Source of the DNA: G020353115 sp964481765
GTDB taxonomy: Bacteria > Bacteroidota > Bacteroidia > Bacteroidales > VadinHA17
DNA length: 53,561 nucleotides
Assembly: GCA_964481765.1 (NCBI GenBank)
Contig: CAYZVJ010000003.1
Span: forward strand, 1-53,561
Direction: 5' to 3'
In this document: piece by piece, positions 18,848-28,114 of the stretch
Position numbering within the stretch: the first letter of the stretch is position 1
Layout: each line of letters begins with the position of its first letter
The notes under the pieces: generated by a model
Told to the model about the DNA's origin: nothing
Databases searched by the model: none
What the model saw: only the letters and a program-made list of their open reading frames with translations
Translations under genes and position numbers: made by a program

Positions 18848-20080
18848 TTAATCCATCAACAATTTTTCAACAATGGTTTTTGTGGCCCCAATGTTTGAAT
18901 TTACATATTCTAAGGCAATTTTTCCGCTGGCTTTCTGGTGTTTACGGTTACTTAAAAGTTGTTGAAGAATGTTCATTAATTCTTCATAATTGTTAACAGA
19001 AAATGCCCCTCCCAGTTTTACCAGATCAATGGCTTCCTGAAACGCTTTATGATCCGGTCCAAAAATCACCGGGATACCATATGCAGCAGCCTCCAGGATA
19101 TTATGAATTCCTTTCCCAAATCCACCTCCTATGAATGCAATATCTCCATAGAAATAGAGGGAGGATAGCATCCCGATGTTATCTATGATCAGAACATCGG
19201 CCTTTGTAGAATCGGTCCCTTCTGCTTCAGAAAAGCGAACAGCAGGTTTCTCCAGTGATCTCAACATTCGATTGATGTGATCTTCATGGATCTCATGCGG
19301 GACCAGGATCCATTTTTGCCCTTTCCCATGCTCGTTGATATACCGGATCAGAAGATCTTCATCCTCTTTCCATGTGCTGCCAGCTACCAGTGTAAATCGA
19401 TCCTGTTTGAAAGTTTCTATTACCGGCAGGTTCCTGTGCTGATTTGCAATGGCATGCACACGGTCGAACCGGGTATCCCCGGATACGGTTACCCGGTCTG
19501 TTGGAAGGAATGATAACAGTTCTCTGGAACGGTGGTTCTGAACAAACAGGTGGGTAAAGAGTTGAAGGATTTGCCGGAAAAAACCACCATACCATCGGAA
19601 GAAAACCTGGTTTGGACGAAAATTTGCTGAAATGAGATAAACCGGAATATTCTTCCTGCTGAGTGTGTGAATGAAATGATACCAGAATTCATATTTGACA
19701 AAAATAACCATCTCCGGATTTACAAGGCGAATGAATTGTTCTGCATTTTTTTTCGTATCGTACGGGAGATAGAAGATATAATCGGCCAACCCGTACTTTT
19801 TTCTCACTTCATATCCTGAGGGAGAAAAAAACGTAAGGAGGATTTTTTGGCCTGGTTTCTCTGTTTTTATCGATTCGATAACCGGTCTTCCCTGTTCAAA
19901 TTCTCCCAGTGAAGCACAATGAAACCATATCACCCCCTCTTCGGGATTGACCATTTCCCGGATTTGTTTGAACAGATCTCTACGACCCGTCCTGAATAGG
20001 CGAGCTTTTAAATTAAAAACAGAAGCTACGAAGATGAAGAAGGAGAAGGTTCTGATAGCAAGGTTATATATAATTCTCAT
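18848..20080 (-). CDS. waaA: 3-deoxy-D-manno-octulosonic acid (Kdo) transferase
   Basis: Transfers Kdo from CMP-Kdo to lipid A precursor at the inner membrane. 410 residues. The N-terminal membrane-associated stretch (FSFFIFVASVFNLKARLF) is followed by the family motif WFHCASLGEFEQGRPVIE with the catalytic glutamate, and the GT-B C-terminal half contains GGGFGKGIHNILEAAAYGIPVIFGP for nucleotide binding. Lies 22 bases downstream of the alanine dehydrogenase gene, so the two share a transcript. Confidence 0.94.
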   Translation of the reverse strand: MRIIYNLAIRTFSFFIFVASVFNLKARLFRTGRRDLFKQIREMVNPEEGVIWFHCASLGEFEQGRPVIESIKTEKPGQKILLTFFSPSGYEVRKKYGLADYIFYLPYDTKKNAEQFIRLVNPEMVIFVKYEFWYHFIHTLSRKNIPVYLISANFRPNQVFFRWYGGFFRQILQLFTHLFVQNHRSRELLSFLPTDRVTVSGDTRFDRVHAIANQHRNLPVIETFKQDRFTLVAGSTWKEDEDLLIRYINEHGKGQKWILVPHEIHEDHINRMLRSLEKPAVRFSEAEGTDSTKADVLIIDNIGMLSSLYFYGDIAFIGGGFGKGIHNILEAAAYGIPVIFGPDHKAFQEAIDLVKLGGAFSVNNYEELMNILQQLLSNRKHQKASGKIALEYVNSNIGATKTIVEKLLMD

Positions 20081-20102
20081 TCAAAAACAGATTAGGGCTT
20101 CA

Positions 20103-21323
20103 CTAAAAGGCGGCGAGGAGCAGATCAATATCTTTTGAGAGGATTCCGAAGTGGTTGCCAATGTAACTGTTAGTCAGGATTCCATTATATATATATACCC
20201 CTTTCCTCAAGCCTTTATCATCTTTTAACAGGGTTTTGATACCACCTGAATTACCGATATTGAGAAGTATCGGCGCAAAAACATTGCTCAGCGCAATGGA
20301 GGCAGTTCGGGCTACTCTTGAAGGAATATTACTGACACAATAATGGACGACACCGTGTTTTTTAAATACCGGATCGTTATGGCTTTTTGTTTCGGATGTT
20401 TCAACGACACCTCCCTGGTCGATGCTAATGTCAACAATCACCGATCCTTTCTTCATCCCTTTCACCATTTCCTCTGTGATATAAAAGCGGGGGCCTTTAC
20501 CGATCAGATGAACAGCACCGATCACAACATCGGCGGATTTCAGTGTTTTTTCGAGGACTCTTGGATGGAAAATCGAAGTATGCAACCGTTGTCCCACAAA
20601 ATTCTGCAACCGCCTGAGTTTATAGATTGAATTATCAAAGATCTTGACCACTGCTCCCAATCCAATGGCTGCCCTGGCAGCATATTCAGCGGCAGTTCCA
20701 GCTCCAAGAATTACCACCTCTGCCGGTGTAATACCCGTAATTCCTCCAAGCATAACCCCTTTCCCTTTGTGCACATTACTGAGGTATTCCGAAGCGATGA
20801 GTATGGAGGTGATGCCAGCAATTTCACTCATGGATCGAACCACGGGATAACAGTCAAACTTATCTTTCAGATTTTCAAAGGCAATGGATGTCACCTTTTT
20901 CTGCATTAACTGACGAAAATAGGCTTCTGTTTGATTAATGGCATGCAGGGAGGAGATGATCACCTGGTTCCCTTTCAACTGTTCAATCTCACCGAGTGTA
21001 AGGGGAGCAATTTTCAGGATGATATCAGCACGAAAGATCTCTTTTCGACTATCCACAATGAACCCCCCGTATTCACTATAATCTGTATCGGTGTAGCTTG
21101 CATCACTACCTGCCTTGCTTTCAACATTCACTTCATGTCCCTGATCCACCAGCAATCCTACTGCTTCGGGCGTTAATGCCACGCGGTTTTCATCTTTCCT
21201 GGATTCTCTGGGGATCCCAATAATCAATTTCTTCTGTCTTTTTCCAACTTCCAGCACTTCCTCCTGCGGAAGTAAATTGCTCTTACCGAACATGAGCGAT
21301 TCTGATCCCTTCTGATCTTTCAT
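20103..21323 (-). CDS. ald: Alanine dehydrogenase
   Basis: NAD-dependent interconversion of L-alanine and pyruvate plus ammonium. 406 residues; the first 30 or so residues (MKDQKGSESLMFGKSNLLPQ) precede the usual family start GIPRESRKDENRVALTPE. Visible: substrate loop RVALTPEAV, the MSEIAG segment, and the Rossmann motif GAGTAAEYAARAA. The extended N terminus is common in Bacteroidota members. Alanine dehydrogenase versus the related transhydrogenase alpha subunit was decided on length and absence of a membrane part. Heads a two-gene transcript with waaA. Confidence 0.88.
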   Translation of the reverse strand: MKDQKGSESLMFGKSNLLPQEEVLEVGKRQKKLIIGIPRESRKDENRVALTPEAVGLLVDQGHEVNVESKAGSDASYTDTDYSEYGGFIVDSRKEIFRADIILKIAPLTLGEIEQLKGNQVIISSLHAINQTEAYFRQLMQKKVTSIAFENLKDKFDCYPVVRSMSEIAGITSILIASEYLSNVHKGKGVMLGGITGITPAEVVILGAGTAAEYAARAAIGLGAVVKIFDNSIYKLRRLQNFVGQRLHTSIFHPRVLEKTLKSADVVIGAVHLIGKGPRFYITEEMVKGMKKGSVIVDISIDQGGVVETSETKSHNDPVFKKHGVVHYCVSNIPSRVARTASIALSNVFAPILLNIGNSGGIKTLLKDDKGLRKGVYIYNGILTNSYIGNHFGILSKDIDLLLAAF

Positions 21324-21438
21324 AACAGACTGGTTTAAATTAACTTTTCTGCTTTCGATTCCAGTGCATTTAAAATTACGACAATTTCAAATTAAATTCA
21401 AACTTTTTCACGTTTCGGGAGGATTTACCACGATTGAA

Positions 21439-21864
21439 TCAAAGCGGTTTATCGAACTGGAAAAACCGTTTCCCGGCCAACCCTACTTCAATTTTAACGG
21501 GTATTGTACCGGCAGGCAATATCTCCTCAATCAATTCGGGCCATTCGATGAAGCAATAGTTCCCACTGTAAAAATAGTCTTCGTACCCAAGATCAAAAAC
21601 TTCTTCTATTTTTTCAATCCGGTAGAGATCAAAATGATACACTACCAATCCTTTTGCTGACCGGTATTCATTCACGATAGAAAAGGATGGGCTGTGGACC
21701 ACGTCGTTCACGTTAAGTTTCCTGCAAATTTCCTGGATTGTGGTGGTTTTTCCCGATCCCAGTTCTCCATAAAAGGCAAAGATCCGATAATGCTGATACG
21801 CTTCCAGGATGACCTGAACGACTTTACCAAGCTGGTCTTTCCTATCAATCTGGATTCTTTTCAT
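21439..21864 (-). CDS. tsaE: tRNA threonylcarbamoyladenosine biosynthesis ATPase TsaE
   Basis: ATPase that helps TsaB/TsaD make t6A37 on ANN-decoding tRNAs. Walker A GELGSGKTTTIQE and the following HSPSFSIVNEY segment identify the family. The start at 21864 (MKRIQIDRKDQLG) gives 141 residues and lies 16 bases after the porX stop. An ATG at 21906 adds 14 residues and would overlap porX by 26 bases. The pairing with porX is positional; no functional tie is implied. Confidence 0.9.
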   Translation of the reverse strand: MKRIQIDRKDQLGKVVQVILEAYQHYRIFAFYGELGSGKTTTIQEICRKLNVNDVVHSPSFSIVNEYRSAKGLVVYHFDLYRIEKIEEVFDLGYEDYFYSGNYCFIEWPELIEEILPAGTIPVKIEVGLAGKRFFQFDKPL

Positions 21865-21880
21865 CCGTGAAAACTCCTGT

Positions 21881-23440
21881 TTATCCAACGGTTGCAAGGC
21901 TGACAAAAGGAATCAGCATTTCCTGCATCGATATCCCTCCATGCTGGATGGTGTTTCGATAGTATTTTACGTAATGGTTATAATTCTGGGGATAGGCAAA
22001 GAACTGTTCATTAACAGCGAATATATAACGTGAGCTAACATTCGATCTGGGCAGAAAAGCCAATTCCGGTTTTTTGATATCAAAAACCTTCCGGGGATCA
22101 TAATTCAGGTTTTTCCCTTGTTTATATCTCAGGTTGGTTGAAGTACTCCGGTCCCCTACAACCTTGACGGGGTCCTGAACACGAATCGATCCATGGTCGG
22201 TTGTAATAACCAGTTTCACATCATGGTTCGCCAGCGATTTAATCAACTCCAGCAGAGGGGAATGCTGAAACCAGGAGAAGGTTAATGACCGATAGGCAGG
22301 TTCATCATCTGCCAGTTCCCGGATCATCTCAATTTCTGTCCGGGCGTGAGAAAGCATATCTAAAAAATTGTACACCACAACCAGTAAGGGTCGTTGGATA
22401 TAATCGGAAATATTGTCAACCATTTTCTTCCCGGCAGCTAAATTGTTTATCTTCTCGTAGGCGAATGAGTAGTCTTTCCCTGCACGTTGTAGCTGCTTTT
22501 CCAGGAGTTCTTTCTCCCAGAGGTTTTTTCCCAAATCTTCATCATCAAACACCCAGAATTCGGGATAAAGTTGTTCAATTTTCAAGGGCATAAGTCCGGA
22601 AAATATGGCGTTTCTCGAATACTGGGTTGCAGTCGGTAATATGCTACAATATATCTCTTCCTGTTCAATCCGGAAATAGTTGTTGAGGGAAGGATAAATA
22701 ACCTTCCATTGGTCCCATCTGAGGTTATCAACAAGAATAAAAACAACCTTCTCTCCCCTATCCAGCATTGGAAAGATCCGCCGGGTAAAAAGATCCGGTG
22801 AAAGCAATGGTTTATCAACGGCGTTTGATGGATCAAACCAGTTGAGGTAATTCGCTTTTATGAATTTCCCGAATGCATGGTTGGCTTCGGTTTCCTGCAT
22901 CCCCAGAACATCAGCCATACCGGTATCCCCCGATTTATCAAGCTCTAATTGCCAGTATATCAATTCTTTATAGATACTTAGCCAGTCTGAAAAACCCATA
23001 GCAGTATTAATCTTTCCGGATATTTTCCCAAATTCTTCGCGGTACTCTGAAGTGGTTTTTTCTGTTACAAGCCGTTTCTGGTCAATATTTTTCTTAATGG
23101 AATGCAGGATCTGGTTCGGATTAACCGGTTTGATCAGGTAATCATCAATGTTTGATCCTATCGCTTCTTCCATGATATTTTCCTCTTCGCTTTTTGTTAT
23201 CATAACAATGGGAATATCAGGAGCGATACTCTTAATCATCTTCAGTGTTTCCAATCCACTCATTCCGGGCATGTGCTCATCGAGAAATATCAGATCGAAA
23301 TCTGATTGTTTTACCAATTCAATGGCATCATCACCATTGGTGGCGGTTTCGATGATAAATCCTTTTTCCTCCAGGAAAAAAATATGAGATTTCAATACAT
23401 CAATCTCGTCATCCGTCCATAAAATTTTAACTTTTCTCAT
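21881..23440 (-). CDS. porX: PorX-type response regulator with PglZ phosphodiesterase-like domain
   Basis: T9SS regulator. 519 residues, same as the family. Receiver domain about 1-120: acidic DD at 10-11, phospho-acceptor D54 in FLDEHMPGM, T82 and K104 in IKPVNP. The C-terminal half is a PglZ/alkaline-phosphatase-fold domain with FILVDNLRWDQWK and ITTDHGSIRV metal-site motifs; in known PorX proteins this part cleaves oligonucleotides. PorY, its usual sensor kinase, is not in the window. PorX adjoins porW, and a candidate own promoter box lies at 23488-23495. Confidence 0.93.
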   Translation of the reverse strand: MRKVKILWTDDEIDVLKSHIFFLEEKGFIIETATNGDDAIELVKQSDFDLIFLDEHMPGMSGLETLKMIKSIAPDIPIVMITKSEEENIMEEAIGSNIDDYLIKPVNPNQILHSIKKNIDQKRLVTEKTTSEYREEFGKISGKINTAMGFSDWLSIYKELIYWQLELDKSGDTGMADVLGMQETEANHAFGKFIKANYLNWFDPSNAVDKPLLSPDLFTRRIFPMLDRGEKVVFILVDNLRWDQWKVIYPSLNNYFRIEQEEIYCSILPTATQYSRNAIFSGLMPLKIEQLYPEFWVFDDEDLGKNLWEKELLEKQLQRAGKDYSFAYEKINNLAAGKKMVDNISDYIQRPLLVVVYNFLDMLSHARTEIEMIRELADDEPAYRSLTFSWFQHSPLLELIKSLANHDVKLVITTDHGSIRVQDPVKVVGDRSTSTNLRYKQGKNLNYDPRKVFDIKKPELAFLPRSNVSSRYIFAVNEQFFAYPQNYNHYVKYYRNTIQHGGISMQEMLIPFVSLATVG

Positions 23441-23487
23441 AGCGCATGTACCTTACCATCCAAATAATTGGTTTCTGCTTAATATAC

Positions 23488-23495
23488 CAAAAGTA
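23488..23495 (-). promoter_or_regulatory. Candidate -7 box for porX
   Basis: TACTTTTG on the minus strand matches TAnnTTTG, 47 bases before the porX ATG, within the 80-base gap after porW. No clear TTG at -33. It suggests that porX can be transcribed apart from porW. Confidence 0.35.
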
Positions 23496-23520
23496 GCGGA
23501 TGTTTGAATGGCAGAAATCT

Positions 23521-26175
23521 TCACCGAAGATACTTCATTTTAAAAAACTTCTCGTACTTGGAAACCGATTTATCTTTTTTTAAGGTGTTGAAATTTTCAT
23601 CTGAGATAATGAAAGAATAGTAACCACCCTGTTGAAGTTCGTTGATAACACTTTCTTCATGGATAATTTTTTCTGAATAGTCCTGTGCATCGGACAGGGT
23701 AAGAAAAGGTTTTACCGTAATGATATGCAATGTGTCGTTCAGCATTTCTCCCCCTGTTTCAAAATCCACCTGACTATAATGATCAAGGTTGTAATTGATA
23801 ATGTTAAATATGAGCTGGTTTACATTTACCTGAAACCGGTTAACCACCAGCAAATAATAATGAACAGCACTATCGTTGTAGGCATAAATTTCCTGTGCTT
23901 CGATCTCTTCTTCCTCCTCTTTTAAGACCGGGAGTGTTCTGTCGAGGAAGGCTGAGATTTCGTTTGCCTTTTCCTTTTCCCTGCTATCAGGAAAGGCTTC
24001 ACTCAGTTCAGTTAAGGCATTTTTAAACGCTCTAACATCCTGGGTTCTTCCAATAGAGAGCGCTTTCAGCAGCCTGAATTTGGGTAACAGTTCATCGCCA
24101 GCATATACAGAATCAGCATAATTACACCGCTCGATCACCTGTTGATACTCCTTGTTCAAATAGATATTGTATGTTTCTTCATATAATGTCACTACCTGTT
24201 TCTCTTCGGCTTTCAGCTTATCAAAATAATCGGGATCAGAGATTATTTTAGCGTATTCGCTTTCCGGGTATTGGGATAAAATCAGGTTTTTATAATGGTC
24301 TTCTCTTTGCCGGTCGGGCAGATTTTTATTTAATTCATAGAGATAATAATAGGATGATAGCTGGTATTCATTCGCCGGATACCGATGATTAAGGTCCTCA
24401 TAGATGGTTATTGACCGTTTAAAATCGTTAAAATCGTCTTTATAAATTCTGCCGATATTATACAGGGCACCTGCAATTTTGATGTCAGATATCTTCAGCA
24501 GGGAATCATTTACAGGAAGATCTTTCAGGTAATATTCACGTGATTTCACATCACTGGCACCCAGGTTATCTCCTGTCGAATCTGGATTTGCCTGGTTGGA
24601 TTCACTGGTGAACGCAACAAAGCTAACGGTTGATTTGTTAGAACGCCGCCAATTATCTTCCAGCCTTCTCTCCCCCCATTTTAACCGGAATTCATTTCGT
24701 CCAAAGCTCAACGCCGAAGGATTATAAAAGTACCATTTCCCTTCCCGTTGCATATCATTCCTGAACCGTCGTTCGTTCTCATAGTAATTCATGGTATTGT
24801 ACTGCCGTTCAATTTGTTCTTCCCGTTCTAATCGCTCCTTTTCATTCAGTTCTCTGATAATCCCATCAATCAGTGCAAATTTGTCCTGGTCAGATAATCC
24901 GGCAACCATTTGCAGGCTATCTTCCAGTTCAACAATGTTTATATACTTGACCAGTTCAGTCAGGTTTTGCGATTTTGTACGGATCTGATCCAGGTTGGGA
25001 TAATCTTGCGCCAGGAACGCAACGGCACTATCATAATAAGCCTGGGCATGTTGATAATCAAGCTGGCTGTAATAGATATCGGCAACTTCCAGGTAGGATT
25101 GTCCCTTCTGAAAGCTGTTTGATATGCTGCTTGCAGCGGATTTTTTATAATAATCGATCGCCTCCTCAATCCTGTTTTCCTTGTATGCTATTTTACCATA
25201 TGCATAATAGATCTGATCCTGGTACTCGATATTCTTTTTGTCCCTGAGCAGTTTTTTCAGGTCCTTTTTGATCTCTTCACTATCCTCTCTGGAAACATCG
25301 AATGATCCGGCTTTATTGATTCTTGCATTGAATGTCATTTCATAGGGTGGATTCATTCTGATCACATCTTTGTACAGATCAGATGCTACCCCAAAGTCAC
25401 CTGTCTCTTCATGAAGCTGCGCAAGGACAAAGGTATATCTCTGTTTATCTTTTTTCCGGCGGACTTTATCCACAACAAGGGTCAGGTGAGGGATAGCCCG
25501 TTCATACTCTTCCTGTTTCAGGAAATAATGGGCATAGGTGGCATGATACTCGACAGCCATTTTCTCCTTTACCGGCTTTTCATCAGCAATGAATGTTAAT
25601 ATCCGTTCTGCTTCCTTATATTCTTCCAGTTCGATGTTTGTTCTTGCAAGCCAGATATAGGCTTCCATCCTTGTTTCTTCATCAAGGGCTTCAGTGATCA
25701 GGAGCTTCAGCGTATTCAGGGTAATATGATAGTCATGTTTATAAAACTGAGCCTTAGCCATTAACAGATAGCTGTCATCCACCCACCGGTTATATTCAAG
25801 TTGATTATAAAACGCCCTTTCATCATCGGTCATTTCATCCGTTTCCATTTCCGGTTTGGCCGTGATTGAATGCAATGTTATAATTTTATAGGCTTTTTGT
25901 ATGGCAAGGTCCATTTCAGGAACGATCTGTTTAGCAATATTTTCATCGACATAGGTAAACAGGGAGAGTATTTTGGAATAATCATCAACAAATGCATTCT
26001 CACATTTTTCCACACCCCGAAGAAAACTCTCATAACCGTTAAAATAGATATTATAATGAGAGGTGAGTCCATGGTAATTCCGGCTCAAGCTGGTATTCTT
26101 TTCAGCTGAACAACCGGCAACCAGGATCAATGTGAGTGAACCCAGCAAGCAATATGTAATCTTTTTTGTAATCAA
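23521..26175 (-). CDS. porW: PorW/SprE-type TPR lipoprotein of the type IX secretion system
   Basis: 884 residues with lipoprotein signal MITKKITYCLLGSLTLILVAGC (Cys22). The mature start NYHGLTSHYNIYFNGYESFLRG is characteristic of PorW/SprE, needed for T9SS function and gliding. Several TPR units follow between about residues 120 and 400 (for example YLLMAKAQFYKHDYHITLNTLKLL) and again near 620-720. The C-terminal 120 residues form a separate alpha/beta domain. It is followed by porX 80 bases later, so an envelope part and its regulator sit together. Confidence 0.9.
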   Translation of the reverse strand: MITKKITYCLLGSLTLILVAGCSAEKNTSLSRNYHGLTSHYNIYFNGYESFLRGVEKCENAFVDDYSKILSLFTYVDENIAKQIVPEMDLAIQKAYKIITLHSITAKPEMETDEMTDDERAFYNQLEYNRWVDDSYLLMAKAQFYKHDYHITLNTLKLLITEALDEETRMEAYIWLARTNIELEEYKEAERILTFIADEKPVKEKMAVEYHATYAHYFLKQEEYERAIPHLTLVVDKVRRKKDKQRYTFVLAQLHEETGDFGVASDLYKDVIRMNPPYEMTFNARINKAGSFDVSREDSEEIKKDLKKLLRDKKNIEYQDQIYYAYGKIAYKENRIEEAIDYYKKSAASSISNSFQKGQSYLEVADIYYSQLDYQHAQAYYDSAVAFLAQDYPNLDQIRTKSQNLTELVKYINIVELEDSLQMVAGLSDQDKFALIDGIIRELNEKERLEREEQIERQYNTMNYYENERRFRNDMQREGKWYFYNPSALSFGRNEFRLKWGERRLEDNWRRSNKSTVSFVAFTSESNQANPDSTGDNLGASDVKSREYYLKDLPVNDSLLKISDIKIAGALYNIGRIYKDDFNDFKRSITIYEDLNHRYPANEYQLSSYYYLYELNKNLPDRQREDHYKNLILSQYPESEYAKIISDPDYFDKLKAEEKQVVTLYEETYNIYLNKEYQQVIERCNYADSVYAGDELLPKFRLLKALSIGRTQDVRAFKNALTELSEAFPDSREKEKANEISAFLDRTLPVLKEEEEEIEAQEIYAYNDSAVHYYLLVVNRFQVNVNQLIFNIINYNLDHYSQVDFETGGEMLNDTLHIITVKPFLTLSDAQDYSEKIIHEESVINELQQGGYYSFIISDENFNTLKKDKSVSKYEKFFKMKYLR

Positions 26176-26212
26176 TCTACCGGGTTGTCTTAGAGAATAA
26201 ACTGGTAATTTA

Positions 26213-26220
26213 CAAACATA
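26213..26220 (-). promoter_or_regulatory. Candidate -7 box for porW
   Basis: TATGTTTG on the minus strand fits TAnnTTTG, 37 bases before the porW ATG and just after the nfu terminator, the expected place for a new transcript. -33 element not recognised. Confidence 0.38.
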
Positions 26221-26264
26221 TTTTATGATCCATGGAATATTTTATAATCCGGTTTATCCCCGGC

Positions 26265-26288
26265 AAAAAAAAAGGGCTTAAAGCCCTT
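26265..26288 (-). terminator. Rho-independent terminator after nfu
   Basis: On the minus strand AAGGGC, a five-base loop, GCCCTT, then a run of T (plus-strand A-run 26265-26273). It closes the transcript of the trmB-ATL-mrp-nfu group 23 bases past the nfu stop. Confidence 0.88.
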
Positions 26289-26310
26289 AAGAAACACTGA
26301 AGTCCGGATG

Positions 26311-26568
26311 TTAATCGTTAACAGGCTGAACCTCCTTTAATTCAGGGATCTCTTTTAAGAGTGCCTGTTCAACACCTGATTTCAGGGTTTGCTGGCTGAA
26401 CGGACAGCCAAAGCATGCTCCTTCCAGTTTTACTTTGACCACCATGTCATCGGTCACATCAATCAGGGCAATATCTCCCCCATCCGCCTGAAGATAAGGA
26501 CGTATTTTATCCAGGGCACGATCTATCCTGCTTAAAAGTTGGGCTTTCTTTTCTGCTTCCATGTTCAT
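26311..26568 (-). CDS. NifU C-terminal-domain protein (Nfu-type Fe-S carrier)
   Basis: 85 residues, a single Nfu domain. The paired cysteines C52 and C55 in GACFGCPFSQQTL would bind a [4Fe-4S] cluster shared between two subunits for delivery to client proteins. Two in-frame ATGs (26568 and 26562) are equally possible. It follows mrp by 20 bases; Nfu and Mrp both work in Fe-S cluster handling, so the pairing is meaningful. Confidence 0.92.
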   Translation of the reverse strand: MNMEAEKKAQLLSRIDRALDKIRPYLQADGGDIALIDVTDDMVVKVKLEGACFGCPFSQQTLKSGVEQALLKEIPELKEVQPVND

Positions 26569-26588
26569 TTTTTTATATCATACAATGA

Positions 26589-27689
26589 TTATTTACGGGT
26601 AATCTCAACTCGTTGTGTGGGTTCCAGTTCTCTGTTACGAATCTCAACCTGCTTTATCACATTTTCAGCCAGCTTTACAAACGCTTTGCCTGTGGATGAT
26701 TTTTCATCCAAAGCGGAAGGATTTCCCATGTCTCCATCTTCACAAATGCTCTCAACTACCGGGATCTGCCCCAACAGGGAGATGTTATATTTCTTTGCCA
26801 GCTTTTCACAACCATTTTTACCAAAAATATAATACCGGTTTCCAGGCAGTTCAGCCGGGGTAAACCAGGCCATGTTTTCCACCAGTCCAAGAATCGGCAC
26901 ATTGATTCTATCGCCTGTAAACATGTTAATTCCTTTAATGGCATCTGCCAGTGCTACTTCCTGCGGTGTGCTGATGATAAGTGCACCCGTCACAGGAACC
27001 TCCTGAACCAGTGTAAGGTGGATGTCGCTGGTTCCGGGTGGAAGGTCAACCAGTAAATAATCGAGTTCTCCCCAATCTCCCTGCCCGAGCATTTGCTTCA
27101 GGGCATTCGTAGCCATGGGTCCACGCCAAACCAGTGCACTATCCGGATCAATAAAAAATCCGATGGATAACAATTTCACTCCATGACGTTCTATCGGAAC
27201 AATCATATCAACCCCTTCAACCTGATTAACAAATGGTTTGGCTTTTACCGCACCAAACATTTTCGGAATGGAAGGTCCATAGATATCTGCATCAATCAAC
27301 CCCACACGTAATCCTTTTTTCGCTAACGATACAGCGAGGTTAACAGCAATGGTGGATTTTCCCACGCCCCCTTTCCCCGAGGCTATCGCAACAATATTTT
27401 TTACCCCGGGTAACAGTTCCTGCTTTGGTTCAGCCTGCGGAACTTTTACCGTAATGTTCCCCTGAATTTGAGCTTCTGGGTCAACGTCTGCCAGAATTGC
27501 CTTTACGCATGCTTTCTTAATTGAAGAACTAAACGGATCATTTGATCCGGGAAACAGTAGTGAAAAACGAATCTCTTTGCCCTTGATCGCAAGATCATCA
27601 ACCATCCCCAATGAAACAATGTCCTTTTTCTTTTCCGGATGAACTACGTTGCTTAATGCATCTAAAACCTGTTGCCGGGTAAAACTCAT
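26589..27689 (-). CDS. Mrp/NBP35-family Fe-S carrier ATPase
   Basis: 366 residues. An N-terminal MIP18/DUF59 domain (about 1-85) is followed by a deviant P-loop ATPase with GKGGVGKS at 105-112 and DADIYGPSIPKMFG. Family members load Fe-S clusters onto apo-proteins. In many members a CxxC pair follows the ENM motif; here the segment reads ENMAWFTPAELPGNRYYIFG, so that pair is missing. I recall the same version in other Bacteroidota. Co-transcribed with nfu. Confidence 0.92.
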   Translation of the reverse strand: MSFTRQQVLDALSNVVHPEKKKDIVSLGMVDDLAIKGKEIRFSLLFPGSNDPFSSSIKKACVKAILADVDPEAQIQGNITVKVPQAEPKQELLPGVKNIVAIASGKGGVGKSTIAVNLAVSLAKKGLRVGLIDADIYGPSIPKMFGAVKAKPFVNQVEGVDMIVPIERHGVKLLSIGFFIDPDSALVWRGPMATNALKQMLGQGDWGELDYLLVDLPPGTSDIHLTLVQEVPVTGALIISTPQEVALADAIKGINMFTGDRINVPILGLVENMAWFTPAELPGNRYYIFGKNGCEKLAKKYNISLLGQIPVVESICEDGDMGNPSALDEKSSTGKAFVKLAENVIKQVEIRNRELEPTQRVEITRK

Positions 27690-27733
27690 GGTGAAATCTA
27701 TTTTGTTATATTAATTTGATTTAAATTAAAATA

Positions 27734-27741
27734 CAAATATA
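27734..27741 (-). promoter_or_regulatory. Candidate -7 box for mrp-nfu
   Basis: TATATTTG on the minus strand fits TAnnTTTG, 44 bases before the mrp ATG and directly after the stop of the alkyltransferase-like gene. The surrounding sequence is very AT-rich, which lowers its weight. Confidence 0.28.
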
Positions 27742-27751
27742 CAGTTTTTAT

Positions 27752-28114
27752 TTATATAATGGATGGGGCGCCCAGTTCCTTCTGTGGATCCCAATAATGC
27801 TTTTCGAAGTGGATTACCCGGTCATCTTCAACCCTTATGCCTTCATTCTCGAGAAGCTGGCTCATGGTATTGGTATTTCCAAAATGATGCTTTCCTGTGA
27901 GGACACCATTTCTGTTTACCACCCGGTGTGCAGGTATGAAATCGGGAAGATGATGCGAATTATTAAGAGCCCAACCGACCATCCGGGCGGCTCTTCCCAT
28001 ACTGATATACCTGGCGATGGATCCATAGGTGGTAATTCTCCCATAGGGAATTTGTCGGGTGACTTCATACACCCGTTCAAAAAAAGAGCGTTCCAGCAAC
28101 TTAGTCCGGTTCAT
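27752..28114 (-). CDS. Alkyltransferase-like (ATL) DNA-damage protein
   Basis: 120 residues of the MGMT DNA-binding domain: a helix-turn-helix around YGRITTYGSIARYI and RAARMVGWALNN with the conserved arginine finger. The alkyl-acceptor cysteine of MGMT is replaced by alanine: the motif reads PAHRV at 61-65, not PCHRV. ATL proteins bind O6-alkylguanine without repairing it and hand it to nucleotide excision repair. The start overlaps the trmB 3' end by 14 bases. Confidence 0.88.
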   Translation of the reverse strand: MNRTKLLERSFFERVYEVTRQIPYGRITTYGSIARYISMGRAARMVGWALNNSHHLPDFIPAHRVVNRNGVLTGKHHFGNTNTMSQLLENEGIRVEDDRVIHFEKHYWDPQKELGAPSII

